Below, piece after piece: positions 1 through 9,739 of a DNA stretch of 64,000 nt. The stretch lies in NCBI RefSeq assembly GCF_000412335.2, contig NZ_KE161030.1:2012328-2076327 (forward strand), written 5' to 3'. How positions within the stretch are numbered: position 1 is the stretch's first letter; each line of letters begins with the position of its first letter. Source of the DNA: Cedecea davisae DSM 4568 (GTDB lineage: Bacteria > Pseudomonadota > Gammaproteobacteria > Enterobacterales > Enterobacteriaceae). The notes beneath the pieces were generated by a model, which saw only the letters and a program-made list of their open reading frames with translations, made no database searches and was not told the DNA's origin. A program made the position numbers and the translations under genes.

Positions 1-1833
1 AGTTACAACCGCAGAGGACAACACTGTATCTTGTATCGACGGCGTTAAGGTAACGGTCTCATCATTCGTTCCTGCCGTCACTACAACAACGTATACACCA
101 GCAGATTTACGGGTTAACGCCGACACACTAGCACTCTTAATACCACTTTTCGCCAGACTGATATTTGCTTCATTGACATCTACTATCTGATTATTCTTAT
201 CTTTAAGCGTCAATGTTAATATTTGTGTGCTTTTCCCGTCTGCCAAAAGCGAGCTCTTTGCCGGTGTAAAACTGCTGTAATTTTTATTGATATTTGGAGC
301 GAGTAAGGTTACTTGTGTTTGACTTTCATTAGAGCGATTTCCATTTAAGTCTTCTGCAACCCCTTTAATAGTCCAGACGTTTGAATCCTCTCCAGAAGAT
401 TGTCTGTTGGGTAATATCAGGGTGTAGTCAGTGCCATTTTTTACAATTTTTCCGCCAGCATTTATAAAACCCGCTGCATCCCAATCAATATGTGAAAGGC
501 CATGCTTACTGACGACAGATACCCCCAGTGATTTATGTTCATTAGAGTAGCCAGTCACCTCACTAAACGTATAGAGCTTAATAGTTTCTTTTTTACGATA
601 CTCCAACACAATGTTATTGTTTCGCTCAACCAAATCATATCGACTGCCTGCCAGTTTGTGCATTATTGCTACAGATTCTGGAGACAGTTGATTACGCCAC
701 GGGACGCCAAACTGATATTTCATATCAATTTTGAATTGAGTATCCTGATTACTTGATTCTCCTTGCCGTTGCTCAACGCCAAACGTTACCAATGGAACGG
801 GTGTGTAATTGACCCCAACAGTAATAGCATGTGGGTTGTGCTGGCGATTATTTATACTAAACAATGCAACTTCATTACCATAGTATTGCTCATAGAGGAG
901 TTTCCCCCCTAGCTGTGGTAAAGCTGGTAACCACATTTGCAAGCGAACATCCCATCCATTAGCTGGCCGCTCCTGATAATCTTCGATATCTGGAGAGTCA
1001 TGCCATCCAGTCAGGCGGGAGTATCCATTGAATCCAAATTTCATGAAGTCACGACCCAGTTCAATACCGCCACCGGCGCGTGAAAGATTTCTGGATAAGT
1101 CGTAATCTACAAAAGCATTGGCCCCGAACATCCATTTATCGTAGAAATGCCGGGCACCGATACCCATGTTTGCTTGTGTCCGATGATCGGTTCGATGAAA
1201 GCTGTCCTGGGCAAATAATAATGTATCGCCTTTGTCATATAATGGAAGTAGGAGATCAAATTGTGAATTTTCCAGAGATAGATTCTTCCCGACTCCCAAC
1301 TCGACTCTGGCTGTGCCAAATTGACTCAACCACTGTTGAACCTCGGTGTTAAGTGCCCCCGTTGCGGTACTTTTGACCATAGCAGCAACCGATTCGCTGT
1401 TAGGGGAATTGGTTAAGAATCTGCCGCCCTGGGAGGCAAGTGAAGCAAATTTTTTCTCATGACTATTGCTTACTTCCTGAATCTTGTCAGGTAGGGGAGT
1501 AAGAACAGACGTTTTAGGAACATCAAGCTCATCACCTGAACGTAAATGATAGAATCCATGTGAGAAGATGCGAAACTCATTCACTTTACTCAACTGCTCA
1601 GGGCTGATTCCATATTTTTTTGCAACAGAATAAATCGTCTCCCCTTCCTTCAGGGTGTATGGCTGGATATTGGCAGCTGATAACTCCTGTTGATTAGGAA
1701 CTACGCTTGATGCGATTGCAGGAGTAAACACGCACAAAATGGGGAATGTAAACTGAATAAAAATATTAATCCAAATAATTCGACGTAAGAACGGTCGTAC
1801 CTCGTCCTTTCCTTTGGAGTAAGAGTACAACAT
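1..1833 (-). CDS. Intimin/invasin-like inverse autotransporter adhesin (3' end outside window)
   Basis: The frame is open from the ATG at 1833 to the left edge, so 611 residues are visible and the C-terminus is missing. An AGGAGA ribosome site lies about 8 bases before the start. Residues 1-42 look like a long signal peptide. Residues 59-106 form a LysM domain (YTLKEGETIYSVAKKYGISP). Roughly residues 150-390 resemble the inverse-autotransporter beta barrel, with alternating aromatic strands such as GFNGYSRLTGW. From about residue 505 a bacterial Ig-like repeat begins (LLADGKSTQILTLTLKD). By family, the LysM binds peptidoglycan, the barrel sits in the outer membrane and the Ig repeats reach outward to bind surfaces or host cells. 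The ligand cannot be told from this part. The family call is firm. Confidence 0.88.
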   Translation of the reverse strand, partial: MLYSYSKGKDEVRPFLRRIIWINIFIQFTFPILCVFTPAIASSVVPNQQELSAANIQPYTLKEGETIYSVAKKYGISPEQLSKVNEFRIFSHGFYHLRSGDELDVPKTSVLTPLPDKIQEVSNSHEKKFASLASQGGRFLTNSPNSESVAAMVKSTATGALNTEVQQWLSQFGTARVELGVGKNLSLENSQFDLLLPLYDKGDTLLFAQDSFHRTDHRTQANMGIGARHFYDKWMFGANAFVDYDLSRNLSRAGGGIELGRDFMKFGFNGYSRLTGWHDSPDIEDYQERPANGWDVRLQMWLPALPQLGGKLLYEQYYGNEVALFSINNRQHNPHAITVGVNYTPVPLVTFGVEQRQGESSNQDTQFKIDMKYQFGVPWRNQLSPESVAIMHKLAGSRYDLVERNNNIVLEYRKKETIKLYTFSEVTGYSNEHKSLGVSVVSKHGLSHIDWDAAGFINAGGKIVKNGTDYTLILPNRQSSGEDSNVWTIKGVAEDLNGNRSNESQTQVTLLAPNINKNYSSFTPAKSSLLADGKSTQILTLTLKDKNNQIVDVNEANISLAKSGIKSASVSALTRKSAGVYVVVVTAGTNDETVTLTPSIQDTVLSSAVVT

Positions 1834-2384
1834 AGAGAAAAATCTCCTTGATTTATAAAAATGTTAATTTTTTATGTGGCGGTTTTACATAATTATAAAA
1901 TATTAAATATAATTGTTATCCATTATAAATGGAGAAGGTAATGAGGCTGTCGCGCAAAAGATAATGATGTGTTAATCTTGGCTGTTTAAATGTTATTTGT
2001 AATAACATTTAATGAGGATATTAATCATTTGTTGATATTCGGCTTTATTGTCCTTCAGAAAGGCAATCATCATACATTTGAAATTATAACTATGCAATGT
2101 TATCGCCATTGATGTCTCAATGGGTTAAGTTTGCTTTGGACGATGTGTAAGTATTATTATTGTAATATTATCAGCGAGATAATTGCCCAGAGATTCAATG
2201 TCTGGCCAGTTAAGAATTTTCATGTTGGTGCTATTCAGAACATTCAATCATGAAATATGATGCAGGGTGTAAGATATTAATTGGAAGTAATAACCGTTTT
2301 AAACGTAAAGAACGACGCAATATAATTTTAGAACCGATTGCCCGATTTGCCGGGCAACCGAGCGCTAAGTGTGCGAAAAAACCC
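1834..2384. other. AT-rich gap without a convincing gene
   Basis: These 550 bases lie upstream of the adhesin and downstream of the broken toxin paralogue. The part next to the adhesin start (about 1850-1930) is very AT-rich and holds several TATAAT-like hexamers on the minus strand, so the adhesin promoter is probably here. A short GC-rich hairpin (TTGCCCG / CGGGCAA) lies near 2333-2352. The ORF at 2231-2434 has no recognisable protein features. Confidence 0.5.
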
Positions 2385-2618
2385 TCATTTCGTCGAGTGT
2401 GAACTGAGAGTCCTGCTGGCAATCTCTGCGCCAAACCGCGTGTTCAAATTTGGGGGCTGGGCAACGGTGGGAATGAATGAAACAGCTTCAAGGAGGCATT
2501 GAGGAACCACTTGCCACGGGGCGCTATTACTACCAGCTACACAGTCATAAAAAGGGATCATGCGTTTGGCTTCATTCCATACTCCTGGGGGACCCGTCCT
2601 CTCATGCTTCCAGAACAT
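2385..2618 (-). pseudogene. Fragment of the toxin-like protein (C-terminal half remnant)
   Basis: This reading frame contains MIPFYDC followed by a stretch whose pattern (A/P, CL..A.SF.P...Q....T.FG) matches residues about 1020-1065 of the large protein encoded at 3837-8495 (LIPFYDC...CLTDALSFLP). It is out of frame with the 354-residue ORF just upstream, and some 800 residues of the intervening protein are missing. It is best read as debris of a second full-length copy that lost its middle and suffered a frameshift near 2600-2620. Confidence 0.65.
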
Positions 2619-3666
2619 CTTTCTCCCGGAGCATATCCATAAATTTATCGTTCTTCATTTGTATTGGGGAGATAAGCTGTCCGGACGTCTGGCATTGGCT
2701 TTCGGTGCTGACAGCTACTGTTATTTCGGTTTTAAATGTCCGCATAGACGATGTTGTTTCTGGAGCGGTAGGCGGTCGCCTGGTCTGAACGTTTCCTGTA
2801 GCGTAAGTGCCAGGAGTCGAGGTTGAATTGGCTGAAAAGAGAGTAACCTGAGATTCTGGCACTGGAGAGGGATCATTTGGATTCACGGTGATTTCCGCGG
2901 CATCTTCACCAAAAATCGAAATCTGCAGCGGGGCTGTGTTGGGCGGGATGCTGTTGCCAGCCATATTGCCAAGAGTATTCCAGCAATGGTTAACACGGAT
3001 AAAAAGATTGGCGATGGAGGCCGGAAGCCTGAGCAATCCGCGCTGGGCCGCACCACGGTCACTCATCCAGTGTTTTGCAACCAGAGCGGTGACGGCCAAA
3101 GCGGTGAACACCGTGCTGGATGATTGATTTTCCGCATCGCCCAGAAACTGGTGCACAAAGGCCTCTCCAGGCCAGCCGGTCACCGTCTCTCTGATATAGC
3201 AGGCAGATTGAGAAAAGATAGTGTTGTCGGGCAAGAACCAGGAAGCCAGCCCGAGCGCCTGCAATATCGCTGTATCTATATTTCTGCGCTCGGTAATGGC
3301 GGTATATAGACTGTTAGCGGCAATAGCGAGATTGGCGGGAACACCGGGGAGTAATTTTGAAAGACAGAAAGAGAGGATTTTGCTCTCTTCATGGTTGCCC
3401 AGCGTTGCCATCAACTGCTGAATGCTACGTCGGCAATCCTCGGTGAAAGGAACGAGTGAGTCTGCATTTTGTTCGGGTGAATTTTTCCCGTTACAGGTGG
3501 TGTCACTGGCATCAAACCAGACTTCCTCCACCCGGATGCTGTCTTCGGCATCGAACCAGATATCAGGCTCCTCCGCTATCGAAATAGCGTGATTCCCTGA
3601 CGACCTTGATGTAGGGAAATATGGAATGTGGGAGTTGCAAGGGGGGCTGATATGAATATTTGGCAT
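2602..3666 (-). CDS. Truncated paralogue of the large toxin-like protein (N-terminal module only)
   Basis: The protein has 354 residues. The start at 3666 has a good AGGA ribosome site. Residues 1 to about 232 are almost identical to the first 232 residues of the 1552-residue protein at 3837-8495. The next 100 residues are only loosely similar (both contain SxNSTxTP), and the protein then ends. DNA identity to the second copy is near 98% over about 640 bases (2990-3630 against 7820-8460) and drops sharply outside. The ORF is intact and could make a protein, but a remnant of the C-terminal half lies just downstream in another frame, so decay of a full-length copy is likely. There is no signal peptide. 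Function unknown. Confidence 0.7.
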   Translation of the reverse strand: MPNIHISPPCNSHIPYFPTSRSSGNHAISIAEEPDIWFDAEDSIRVEEVWFDASDTTCNGKNSPEQNADSLVPFTEDCRRSIQQLMATLGNHEESKILSFCLSKLLPGVPANLAIAANSLYTAITERRNIDTAILQALGLASWFLPDNTIFSQSACYIRETVTGWPGEAFVHQFLGDAENQSSSTVFTALAVTALVAKHWMSDRGAAQRGLLRLPASIANLFIRVNHCWNTLGNMAGNSIPPNTAPLQISIFGEDAAEITVNPNDPSPVPESQVTLFSANSTSTPGTYATGNVQTRRPPTAPETTSSMRTFKTEITVAVSTESQCQTSGQLISPIQMKNDKFMDMLREKDVLEA

Positions 3667-3836
3667 ATTTCATCCTGAATAACAAATTGATTAAAAATGA
3701 CGATTAAATATTTTTAGATGAAGCGATAAGGTGCCAACTTGTGGCAAGATTTTATTCGCGCTTAACATCTATGTCAGAGTAGTGAACAAGTAGTTTGATG
3801 CTGCTTGTTCACTATGAAAATTTATTGTGAGAAAAA

Positions 3837-6800
3837 CTAATCAGGAGGATTGAATATTCTGGAGTGGTAAGGGTTATTTGTGCTAATCCCAATAGTGATA
3901 AAATGGCGATAATGGTTTATAATTGCATTAGCGCCGACAAACCCACCAGCTAAATTTTCTCTGGCAATAAATTCGTAGAATGGGAATTCATATTGTCCGA
4001 AAATAAATTTAACGGAACTGACTACGGCACCGGAAAATCCCTCAACAGGCTTACCCGTCAGTTGTGCAAGGCGTTCAGCAACGCTAATTTTTCCGGGAGA
4101 AGAATCGGCACCAGAGCAAACGAAGAGCCTTATCTTGTCGAAATTCTGTGATAAGATACCCCGCATATACAGTGTGTTATAAAAATCATCAGCATTCATA
4201 TAATGGATCATATCAAGCGATGCTATTCCCGGACAACCATGAGCGAGAATATTCAACCGACGCTCAGAACCGTCCATATCAATTGCCGTAAAAGATACCT
4301 TATCACTTAAATCCGGGATTCCGGTAGTCTGTCCAGTAGTAGAATAAAAATCCAGTATTCTTGGCGACTCTATGCCCTGACGTACACCTGAATTTGGCCA
4401 GAACGCCCGGTGGTAGCTGAGTATATGGTTATAGATATACTCGGGTACATGTCCTGCCAATATGGCTGACAGAAGATGGGTGTCATCATTTTCCATTGCG
4501 GTATAGACAATACTGTGAAGTACCCCTTCTGCCGAAATGGGTTCATGAGCAATGGCATCATATATTGCACGAGCTATAGACTGACGAAACTCCGGGATAT
4601 GTGACAGGTGTAAAAGTTCATAAATAGTTGCATATTTCAAAACGCACGCTAGCGAGTGGGTTGATAAACTCAGCGGCTGGCAATTTATTTGCCGTTTTTG
4701 TCTTGCAGATGATAAATTGCATGATGTGGACTCCAGTTGTTTGATGTACTTGCGGAATATATCAACATCACTTTGTAACTCTGTCGGGATTTTTTGTCCG
4801 ACATTCACGCCACCATACTCACGATATGCGGGTTTTATTTCAAATAGGCCCCCCATTCTATTAAGCCAGTATTTGCTCCCGAAAGCTTCCCCGGTTTCCG
4901 GATTAACCCGCGCATAAATGGCTTTACCTCTCTTTATTCCGACCGGGATGACGGGAACTTGCAAGCTGGTCCGCGGAAGGGTTGCCATCGTTGAAGTTGG
5001 GGGCGTTATTTTTTGTGACCAGCCGGAGCCATTATTTTGGCTAAGCCGATTTGCCAGTTCAGCCGTTTTTTTGTCGGAGGCGAGCAGGTGCAAAATACTC
5101 TGACGAAAAGCCCTGCCGGTAAAAGTGAGTAATTCAAAGCCAGGATCGGCCGCTCTGAGAGTATTTGCTCCAAGCAAAGCCAGCTCTTTCAAAGTGGGCA
5201 AACGCGTTTCATGAAGTATATTTCTCCCTAATACTGGCCAGCTCCTTATACCTGCCAGAGCGGGGGCGTGACTAAGCCCTTTTGCAACTTGCATACCAAA
5301 CTTTGTACTCAGGCGGGTGGCCTGGCCAAAAACGGGAAGGAATGAAAGGGCATCCGTAAGGCATGCCGGAATTGCCTGTAAAGGATCTTTGTTAACAATA
5401 CTTTCAATGCAATCATAAAAAGGAATTAAGTGCTTAATGAAACTCCAAATTTTTTGGAATTCAGATTGGTCATTACCTGATTGGTAAAGATTATTGAAAA
5501 GCGTTTCACGGTGTTTGTTCTTGAGCCAGTTAACAAGAGCGGCTTCATCATTATACTTTCCTGCGGTTTTATTTATACTAAATGAATATTTGAACTTGTC
5601 GGAGCCAGCTGTGAAAGTTAAGTCCCTATCATTAATTGTAAAATTCTTATCAAAACTATAATCGAACAGGCCGTGGTTGATAAAACTCTCAATATTGCGG
5701 TCTACACGGATAATTCTGTAGCCCTCTGTATCACTATTGACTCCCTGTAATGCATATATTCGTTCCATTCCATTGTTATGAACCGCGAAGATGTCCGTTT
5801 TGTTGAGTCGGATATCGAAGTCATTAATATGAACGCCGCCGCCCATAGAGCCCCATGCAGGTCGCTGAGAGCGTACGTGAATATCCGCAGGGTACACAAA
5901 GGACTCGGGCGATGAAATCATATCGTAATCATCTTTGCTCAGCGATTTCATCGCCGATTGAATGAGGTATGGATCTATTTCACGAAACGTGTCGGCCACG
6001 GCGGCGGTAAGTTTCTTATATTCGACGTCAAGACTATCAGGAGCCTCGCCACAAGGTTTTTTTGTGCCACGTAAATAAAATTCTTTTGCTGCTTTCTGGT
6101 CTGTTTCCTTACATGATTCCGGAAATTTGTCGCAGTCGATCTCTTGTGCACCGAAGCCTGGAGTGCGAATAGCTCGAATATGAGGGATCTCAGGGCACTG
6201 AGAAATTATCTTCTCTGCCAACTTGCCTTTATTGAGCCATTGTAGAGTTGCAGAATGATAGGCTGTGTACTTATTTTCTATATCTTGCTCTAATGTCATT
6301 ATTTCTTTTCTGTACAGGATGTAGCGGTTGATATCATCAAATTCATTATCACTTGCCCAATATCCATCTGTTGAAGGGGATAAAGTTGTGAATAGCAGTG
6401 CCGGGAATTTATAATAAATGATATTATCTTCCGCTATTCCCTCATTGACGGCTAACTGCCACATTTTTTCACCTGTGCTCATCGCCTCCTGATAAGTATA
6501 GGCTTTGTCAGAGTTGAGTTGTAAAAAGCGAGAGCCAGTATAGAGATTGGCTAAATCGTAATTACTTAGTTTGAGATTGGCTACTCGTCCGTGTGAGAAG
6601 TTAAGAAAAGGCATTTCTTCCATCAGGAAGGCGTTCCACATATCAGCTAATGCGCTACGTTGTGATAAAGGAACCTTGTCGTCTTTTAATGTTCCAGTAA
6701 TATATAGTTGGCTTATTGTTAACTGAATATAAGCATCTTTAATGGTTGAGGTTTGTTTAAAATAATATGAGCGCATCTTATCTATAAGGATCTTTTCTGG

Positions 6801-8495
6801 GGAGCAGCCGAGAACATTATTAAATACCCACCTCCGCACCACCGAGCCTGCTTGAGCAAAAGAAATTTTTTCATCTTTCGCTCCCCCATATTGATAGCTG
6901 GCTGCTAAAATTTTACTGGCGAGTAATTTTATTTTTGTTTTATATTCAGTTGCGTTGTGATTTTTCTTAAATAGATAACTGGCCAGCGCAGCAAGCATTT
7001 TTTCTTTACTCACAGTACTGATTTTTTCCGTTTCATCTAAGAATAGAATGCCTTTTTTACTAAGCATTTTGATAATGCTGTGATTTTCTTTATTCATAAC
7101 TGTAGGTGGCTTATCAGCCGGGTGCCGTTTGACCTTGCCCGGCGGGAGTTCACTGCTTTGCCCATCAGCTGTTGTTGCCTCTGCCTGATGCGGTGATCCG
7201 GTTCTGTCCCACAGTACTTTTCCGGCTAAGCCAAGCCCTGTCATACCTGCTACGGTGCCGGCGGCAATGACCGTTTTGCTCTTTAATGCCCGCACATATG
7301 AAGTCGCCAATGGCGCAGCCGCTGCCGCCGCGACCAGAGGAAGCAGGGCTTCCCCCCCAGACCTTTGCGCCGCCGGGGAAGAATAAGCCTGCACAATACT
7401 GCCTTCTATCTCCGGAGGCAGCGGTTTCGGGTGGGTTGTGGCATCGCATTGGGTATTGAGGTGGGTGTACGTAATAACACTATTGTTCACCTGCTGATGG
7501 GTTTTAGCGCAGCGGGTGGCACAGTTCATCAGCAGTGAAAGCCCACTTTGCTGCCTGAATTTATCTACCGCCAGCAGGTGTGCCTGTTCAGCCAGAGAGC
7601 CGTCTGCTTCCGGAACGACTAGTGGCCTGTTCTGCACCGTACCACGGATGAAAGACTCGGGAGTGGCAGTTGAATTCGACGTAAACGCGGTAATCCTGGA
7701 AGCTGAGGGCGCGCCGGATACTTCAATACAGCTATCAACCTCGAAAGCAGGTGCCTGTTGTAGTGAACCCCTCGGGAGGTTATTACGAGCCATCAGGCCC
7801 AGCGCATTCCAGCAGTGGCTGAGGCGGATAAAAAGATTGGCGATGGAGGCCGGAAGCCTGAGCAATCCGCGCTGGGCCGCACCACGGTCACTCATCCAGT
7901 GTTTTGCAACCAGAGCGGTGACGGCCAAAGCGGTGAACACCGTGCTGGATGATTGATTTTCCGCATCGCCCAGAAACTGGTGCACGAAGGCCTCTCCAAG
8001 CCAGCCGGTCACCGTCTCTCTGATATAGCAGGCAGATTGAGAAAAGATAGTGTTGTCGGGCAAGAACCAGGAAGCCAGCCCGAGCGCCTGCAATATCGCT
8101 GTATCTATATTTCTGCGCTCGGTAATGGCGCTATACAGACTGTTGGCGGCAATAGCGAGATTGGCGGGAACACCGGGGAGTAATTTTGAAAGACAGAAAG
8201 AGAGGATTTTGCTCTCTTCATGGTTGCCCAGCGTTGCCATCAACTGCTGAATGCTACGTCGGCAATCCTCGGTGAAAGGAACAAGTGAGTCTGCATTTTG
8301 TTCGGGTGAATTTTTCCCGTTACAGGTGGTGTCGCTGGCATCAAACCAGGCTTCCTCCACCCGGATGCTGTCTTCAGCATCGAACCAGGTATCCGGCTCC
8401 TCCGCTATTAGAATAGCATTGTCCCCGGACGGCCTGAATGTAGATAAATATGAAATGTGGAAGTTGCAAGGGGGGCTGATATGAGCATTCGGCAT
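3837..8495 (-). CDS. Large putative toxin/effector with caspase-like (clan CD) C-terminal domain
   Basis: The protein has 1552 residues. An upstream ATG at 8534 is possible, but the one at 8495 has an AGAGGT ribosome site and matches the start of the paralogue (MPN.HISPPC), so it is preferred. There is no signal peptide. Residues 1-232 are shared with the truncated paralogue. Residues 383-427 are strongly hydrophobic (Ala-rich, possibly membrane-inserting). Around 1024-1065 lies an IPFYDC...ACLTDALSFLP region of a kind I associate with very large bacterial toxins. Near the C-terminus, LNILAHG (His1419) and IRLFVCSGAD (Cys1460) follow hydrophobic strands 41 residues apart, then AERLAQLTGKPVEGFSG. 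That is the layout of clan CD cysteine proteases such as the toxin self-processing CPD domain. No immunity-like gene is adjacent, which argues for a host-directed effector over an antibacterial toxin. Export route and target are unknown. Confidence 0.6.
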   Translation of the reverse strand: MPNAHISPPCNFHISYLSTFRPSGDNAILIAEEPDTWFDAEDSIRVEEAWFDASDTTCNGKNSPEQNADSLVPFTEDCRRSIQQLMATLGNHEESKILSFCLSKLLPGVPANLAIAANSLYSAITERRNIDTAILQALGLASWFLPDNTIFSQSACYIRETVTGWLGEAFVHQFLGDAENQSSSTVFTALAVTALVAKHWMSDRGAAQRGLLRLPASIANLFIRLSHCWNALGLMARNNLPRGSLQQAPAFEVDSCIEVSGAPSASRITAFTSNSTATPESFIRGTVQNRPLVVPEADGSLAEQAHLLAVDKFRQQSGLSLLMNCATRCAKTHQQVNNSVITYTHLNTQCDATTHPKPLPPEIEGSIVQAYSSPAAQRSGGEALLPLVAAAAAAPLATSYVRALKSKTVIAAGTVAGMTGLGLAGKVLWDRTGSPHQAEATTADGQSSELPPGKVKRHPADKPPTVMNKENHSIIKMLSKKGILFLDETEKISTVSKEKMLAALASYLFKKNHNATEYKTKIKLLASKILAASYQYGGAKDEKISFAQAGSVVRRWVFNNVLGCSPEKILIDKMRSYYFKQTSTIKDAYIQLTISQLYITGTLKDDKVPLSQRSALADMWNAFLMEEMPFLNFSHGRVANLKLSNYDLANLYTGSRFLQLNSDKAYTYQEAMSTGEKMWQLAVNEGIAEDNIIYYKFPALLFTTLSPSTDGYWASDNEFDDINRYILYRKEIMTLEQDIENKYTAYHSATLQWLNKGKLAEKIISQCPEIPHIRAIRTPGFGAQEIDCDKFPESCKETDQKAAKEFYLRGTKKPCGEAPDSLDVEYKKLTAAVADTFREIDPYLIQSAMKSLSKDDYDMISSPESFVYPADIHVRSQRPAWGSMGGGVHINDFDIRLNKTDIFAVHNNGMERIYALQGVNSDTEGYRIIRVDRNIESFINHGLFDYSFDKNFTINDRDLTFTAGSDKFKYSFSINKTAGKYNDEAALVNWLKNKHRETLFNNLYQSGNDQSEFQKIWSFIKHLIPFYDCIESIVNKDPLQAIPACLTDALSFLPVFGQATRLSTKFGMQVAKGLSHAPALAGIRSWPVLGRNILHETRLPTLKELALLGANTLRAADPGFELLTFTGRAFRQSILHLLASDKKTAELANRLSQNNGSGWSQKITPPTSTMATLPRTSLQVPVIPVGIKRGKAIYARVNPETGEAFGSKYWLNRMGGLFEIKPAYREYGGVNVGQKIPTELQSDVDIFRKYIKQLESTSCNLSSARQKRQINCQPLSLSTHSLACVLKYATIYELLHLSHIPEFRQSIARAIYDAIAHEPISAEGVLHSIVYTAMENDDTHLLSAILAGHVPEYIYNHILSYHRAFWPNSGVRQGIESPRILDFYSTTGQTTGIPDLSDKVSFTAIDMDGSERRLNILAHGCPGIASLDMIHYMNADDFYNTLYMRGILSQNFDKIRLFVCSGADSSPGKISVAERLAQLTGKPVEGFSGAVVSSVKFIFGQYEFPFYEFIARENLAGGFVGANAIINHYRHFITIGISTNNPYHSRIFNPPD

Positions 8496-8608
8496 GTTAC
8501 CTCTTGTAAAAGCTAATATGAAAATAACATTCACATTTAACTCTTTAATTAAGATCTTTAATTAAAGAAAACGCTCTTAATAGGGGGCAGCGGCTTGAGG
8601 GATATATT

Positions 8609-8633
8609 CCTTGCCCCAGCGAAGAGGGCAAGG
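8609..8633 (-). terminator. Hairpin terminator after the monooxygenase/ABC operon
   Basis: CCTTGCCC and GGGCAAGG form an 8-bp stem just beyond the stop of the last gene of the minus-strand operon. It is followed on the minus strand by an AT-rich stretch, not a clean U run, so strength is uncertain. Confidence 0.5.
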
Positions 8634-8647
8634 GGGTTATTTATCGA

Positions 8648-9739
8648 TCAGTTAAACGGTTCGCCGAGGGTTAGCATCAGCCGGTTTGCCCAGGCAAAGA
8701 ATGCGGTTGATTGCACCAGATCAAGCAGTTCCAGCTCGCTAAGACCTTGCTCTCTGAGGGCGTTTATTTGCTGTGCGCTGGCGCTTGTCGGGGTGGCAGA
8801 AAGCGCGGCTGAAAAGTTAATTTCCGCCTGCCAGCGTGGAGACTGCCCGTCGCTAAGCGTATTGCCGGGTGCAATAGCCAGCAGGCGCTCAACCGATTCG
8901 TTGTGTTTAGAGAGTTGGCTGGCTTTACGGGCGTGTACCGACGCGCAATAGATGCAGCCGTTAACCTTGCTGGCAACGGTCGCAGCTAATTCACGCTCGG
9001 CGCGCGGCAGGCCGCCGGGCGTATAGAAAATGCCTTTATCGGTTAGCGTTCGCTGTTCCAGCACCGGCAGGTTGCGCCCCAGAAGTCGGAAGTAGTCGGA
9101 GTCCTGGTGGCCGAAGCGCTTCAGGGTTTCCTGCTGTTCAGGTGTAAACTCCGCGTAAGTTTTTGCGGCAATCCACGGTTCCCAGCCAAGCTCGGCCTGG
9201 GTGAAGGCCTGCGGTGCCGATTTGCCAGTGTGGGACTGCGGCTGGCGGTGCCATTCTCCCGCGCCTGGAATACGGACCTGCTCGCCGTTTACCGGCTGTC
9301 GCCCAATCAGGCGCAGGCCGCGCAGCAGGCGGGTCTGGAAGGCAACAAAGCCGATAATTTGTGACAGTGTCACTATTTCTTCTTCGCTAAACCCCGCTTC
9401 ACTCAGGGCCTGAACGTCGTTCGGGGTGGCCTGCACCGGCTGGAAGCTGAGCCGTTCTGCGTGATCCAGAGCCTGTTCAAAGCGTTCGCTTGCGGCTTTT
9501 CCCGCCAGGCGTTCGGCGTAGTGTTCTGCCAACTGCGCGTCGTCATGCCATTCGGCTACGCGCCGGGCGAGGTGCAGGCGTTCGGCCAGGGTCAGACCGC
9601 TGGCGCTGAGTTCGCCAAACAGCGCGTCATAGCTGCCCTGGGCATGTGCCGTTGCGGCTTCGCGAGTTTTGCGTGCCTCCGCCAGCGCGGAGCCGGGGGT
9701 AATGTCTGCCAACCGTTCGAGTAAATCCTGATGACTCAT
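8648..9739 (-). CDS. CMD / AhpD-like peroxidase domain protein (fusion)
   Basis: The protein has 363 residues. The C-terminal half carries the AhpD-type redox motif CIYCASVHARKA (Cys262, Cys265, His269), the thiol centre used by carboxymuconolactone decarboxylase / alkylhydroperoxidase proteins. The N-terminal half resembles a second CMD-like domain, so the protein looks like a fusion of the two families that TIGRFAM names after Avi_7170 and Avi_7169. It overlaps the luciferase-like gene by 4 bases and ends the operon. In the related Klebsiella cluster (KPN_01854 and following) the same partners occur. Likely role: removing peroxide or a reactive product made by the neighbouring flavin monooxygenase. 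The substrate is not known. Confidence 0.8.
   Translation of the reverse strand: MSHQDLLERLADITPGSALAEARKTREAATAHAQGSYDALFGELSASGLTLAERLHLARRVAEWHDDAQLAEHYAERLAGKAASERFEQALDHAERLSFQPVQATPNDVQALSEAGFSEEEIVTLSQIIGFVAFQTRLLRGLRLIGRQPVNGEQVRIPGAGEWHRQPQSHTGKSAPQAFTQAELGWEPWIAAKTYAEFTPEQQETLKRFGHQDSDYFRLLGRNLPVLEQRTLTDKGIFYTPGGLPRAERELAATVASKVNGCIYCASVHARKASQLSKHNESVERLLAIAPGNTLSDGQSPRWQAEINFSAALSATPTSASAQQINALREQGLSELELLDLVQSTAFFAWANRLMLTLGEPFN

Noticed and set aside
3780-3814. Perfect 11-bp hairpin downstream of the large toxin-like gene as a terminator
   Set aside because: The stem is good but no U run follows on the minus strand, so it was not listed as a terminator. It could be an mRNA end-protecting hairpin.
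7516-8250. Plus-strand ORFs opposite the toxin N-terminal region (also at 2888-3421)
   Set aside because: They mirror the duplicated coding module on the other strand and appear in both copies only because the DNA is nearly identical.
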